DNA of 64,000 bases from Rhodobacteraceae bacterium KLH11. GTDB taxonomy: Bacteria > Pseudomonadota > Alphaproteobacteria > Rhodobacterales > Rhodobacteraceae. Position numbers and translations under genes: made by a program. Within the stretch, counting starts at the first letter, position 1. Every line of letters begins with the position of its first letter. The notes beneath the pieces are model-generated. The model saw only the letters and a program-made list of their open reading frames with translations, did not search any database and had not been told where the DNA came from. Shown in pieces: positions 63,922 to 64,000 of this stretch. The stretch covers positions 1,676,755 through 1,740,754 of the forward strand of contig DS999531.1 of assembly GCA_000158135.1 (NCBI GenBank), written 5' to 3'.

Positions 63922-63958
63922 AAAGGGCGGCTTCGTACCCCGAATGCCGTCCTTTTTT
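63922..63958 (+). terminator. Terminator after dapA
   Basis: An arm at 63922-63931 pairs with 63946-63955 (one G-U), extended in the loop by TTCG/CGAA, and is followed by a run of six Ts. Confidence 0.85.
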
Positions 63959-63972
63959 GTGGCGGATCCAAT

Positions 63973-64000
63973 CTTCATCTGGCCAAAAAATATCCCGGGG
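63973..64000. repeat. Half copy of the palindromic repeat, cut by the window edge
   Basis: The sequence from CTTCATCTGGCC to TATCCCGGGG matches the right arm of the long hairpin at 52803-52828, with one or two extra As. Only this half is inside the window; its partner arm may follow. Confidence 0.7.

Overview
The window looks like chromosomal DNA of a marine alphaproteobacterium of the Rhodobacteraceae (Roseobacter group). Supporting signs are a CcrM-type methyltransferase gene with GANTC sites in its leader, a CenR-like response regulator, DUF2125 and DUF3576 proteins, the leuS-lptE-holA gene order, a dimethylglycine-dehydrogenase locus, and moderately GC-rich coding sequence with little intergenic space. 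Gene density is high. No tRNA, rRNA, CRISPR array, prophage or insertion sequence was seen. No stretch over 300 bases lacks a gene. The identification rests on gene content read by eye, not on a search.

Layout. 1-4.4 kb: a cut-off DUF427/cyclase fusion, a membrane protein with a C-terminal winged helix, small secreted proteins, rnhB and ccrM. 4.6-8.1 kb: alkB, mutY, a DciA-like gene and dsbA. 8.1-14.1 kb: a minus-strand run of lipid A/Kdo genes (lpxK, waaA), a CysQ-like phosphatase, pmbA and a DUF2125 protein. 14.3-17.9 kb: a translationally coupled SDR/enoyl-CoA hydratase/VOC trio, an HNH protein and a BaiN-type flavoprotein. 17.9-22.5 kb: holA, lptE, leuS and a DUF3576 lipoprotein. 22.8-29.9 kb: a porin, PLP-binding protein, L,D-transpeptidase, ribA, cenR, xthA, and a CnoX/Lon-N/Trm112 run. 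29.9-39.3 kb: a Ubi hydroxylase, amidase, aminotransferase, ftsK, lolA, a lytic transglycosylase, an AEC transporter and hspQ. 39.3-44 kb: gamma-glutamyltransferase, an anti-sigma kinase/STAS pair, thiolase, and a free-Met-sulfoxide reductase.

44.1-52.7 kb is the clearest catabolic island: an XRE-cupin regulator, LysE exporter, GFA protein, two paralogous FAD/GcvT dehydrogenases, a homocysteine S-methyltransferase and a GlxA/GbdR-type regulator. Together they suggest glycine betaine/dimethylglycine demethylation: methyl transfer to homocysteine, oxidative demethylation with folate, and control by an amine-sensing AraC protein. It is followed by a composite palindromic repeat, one half of which recurs at the right edge of the window.

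53-64 kb: rarD, a frameshifted SnoaL/NTF2-like gene, an RluA pseudouridine synthase, a WYL regulator with a palindromic operator-like site, an OmpA lipoprotein, a FMN reductase, a MaoC-like dehydratase, a divergent FAD oxidase/mnmD pair resembling a split MnmC, a DMT transporter, a soluble lytic transglycosylase and dapA. The observations most worth a second look are the dimethylglycine island, the GANTC cluster before ccrM, the split MnmC, the inverted-topology membrane winged-helix protein, the RibA with a dead RibB half, the palindromic repeat and the frameshifted gene.
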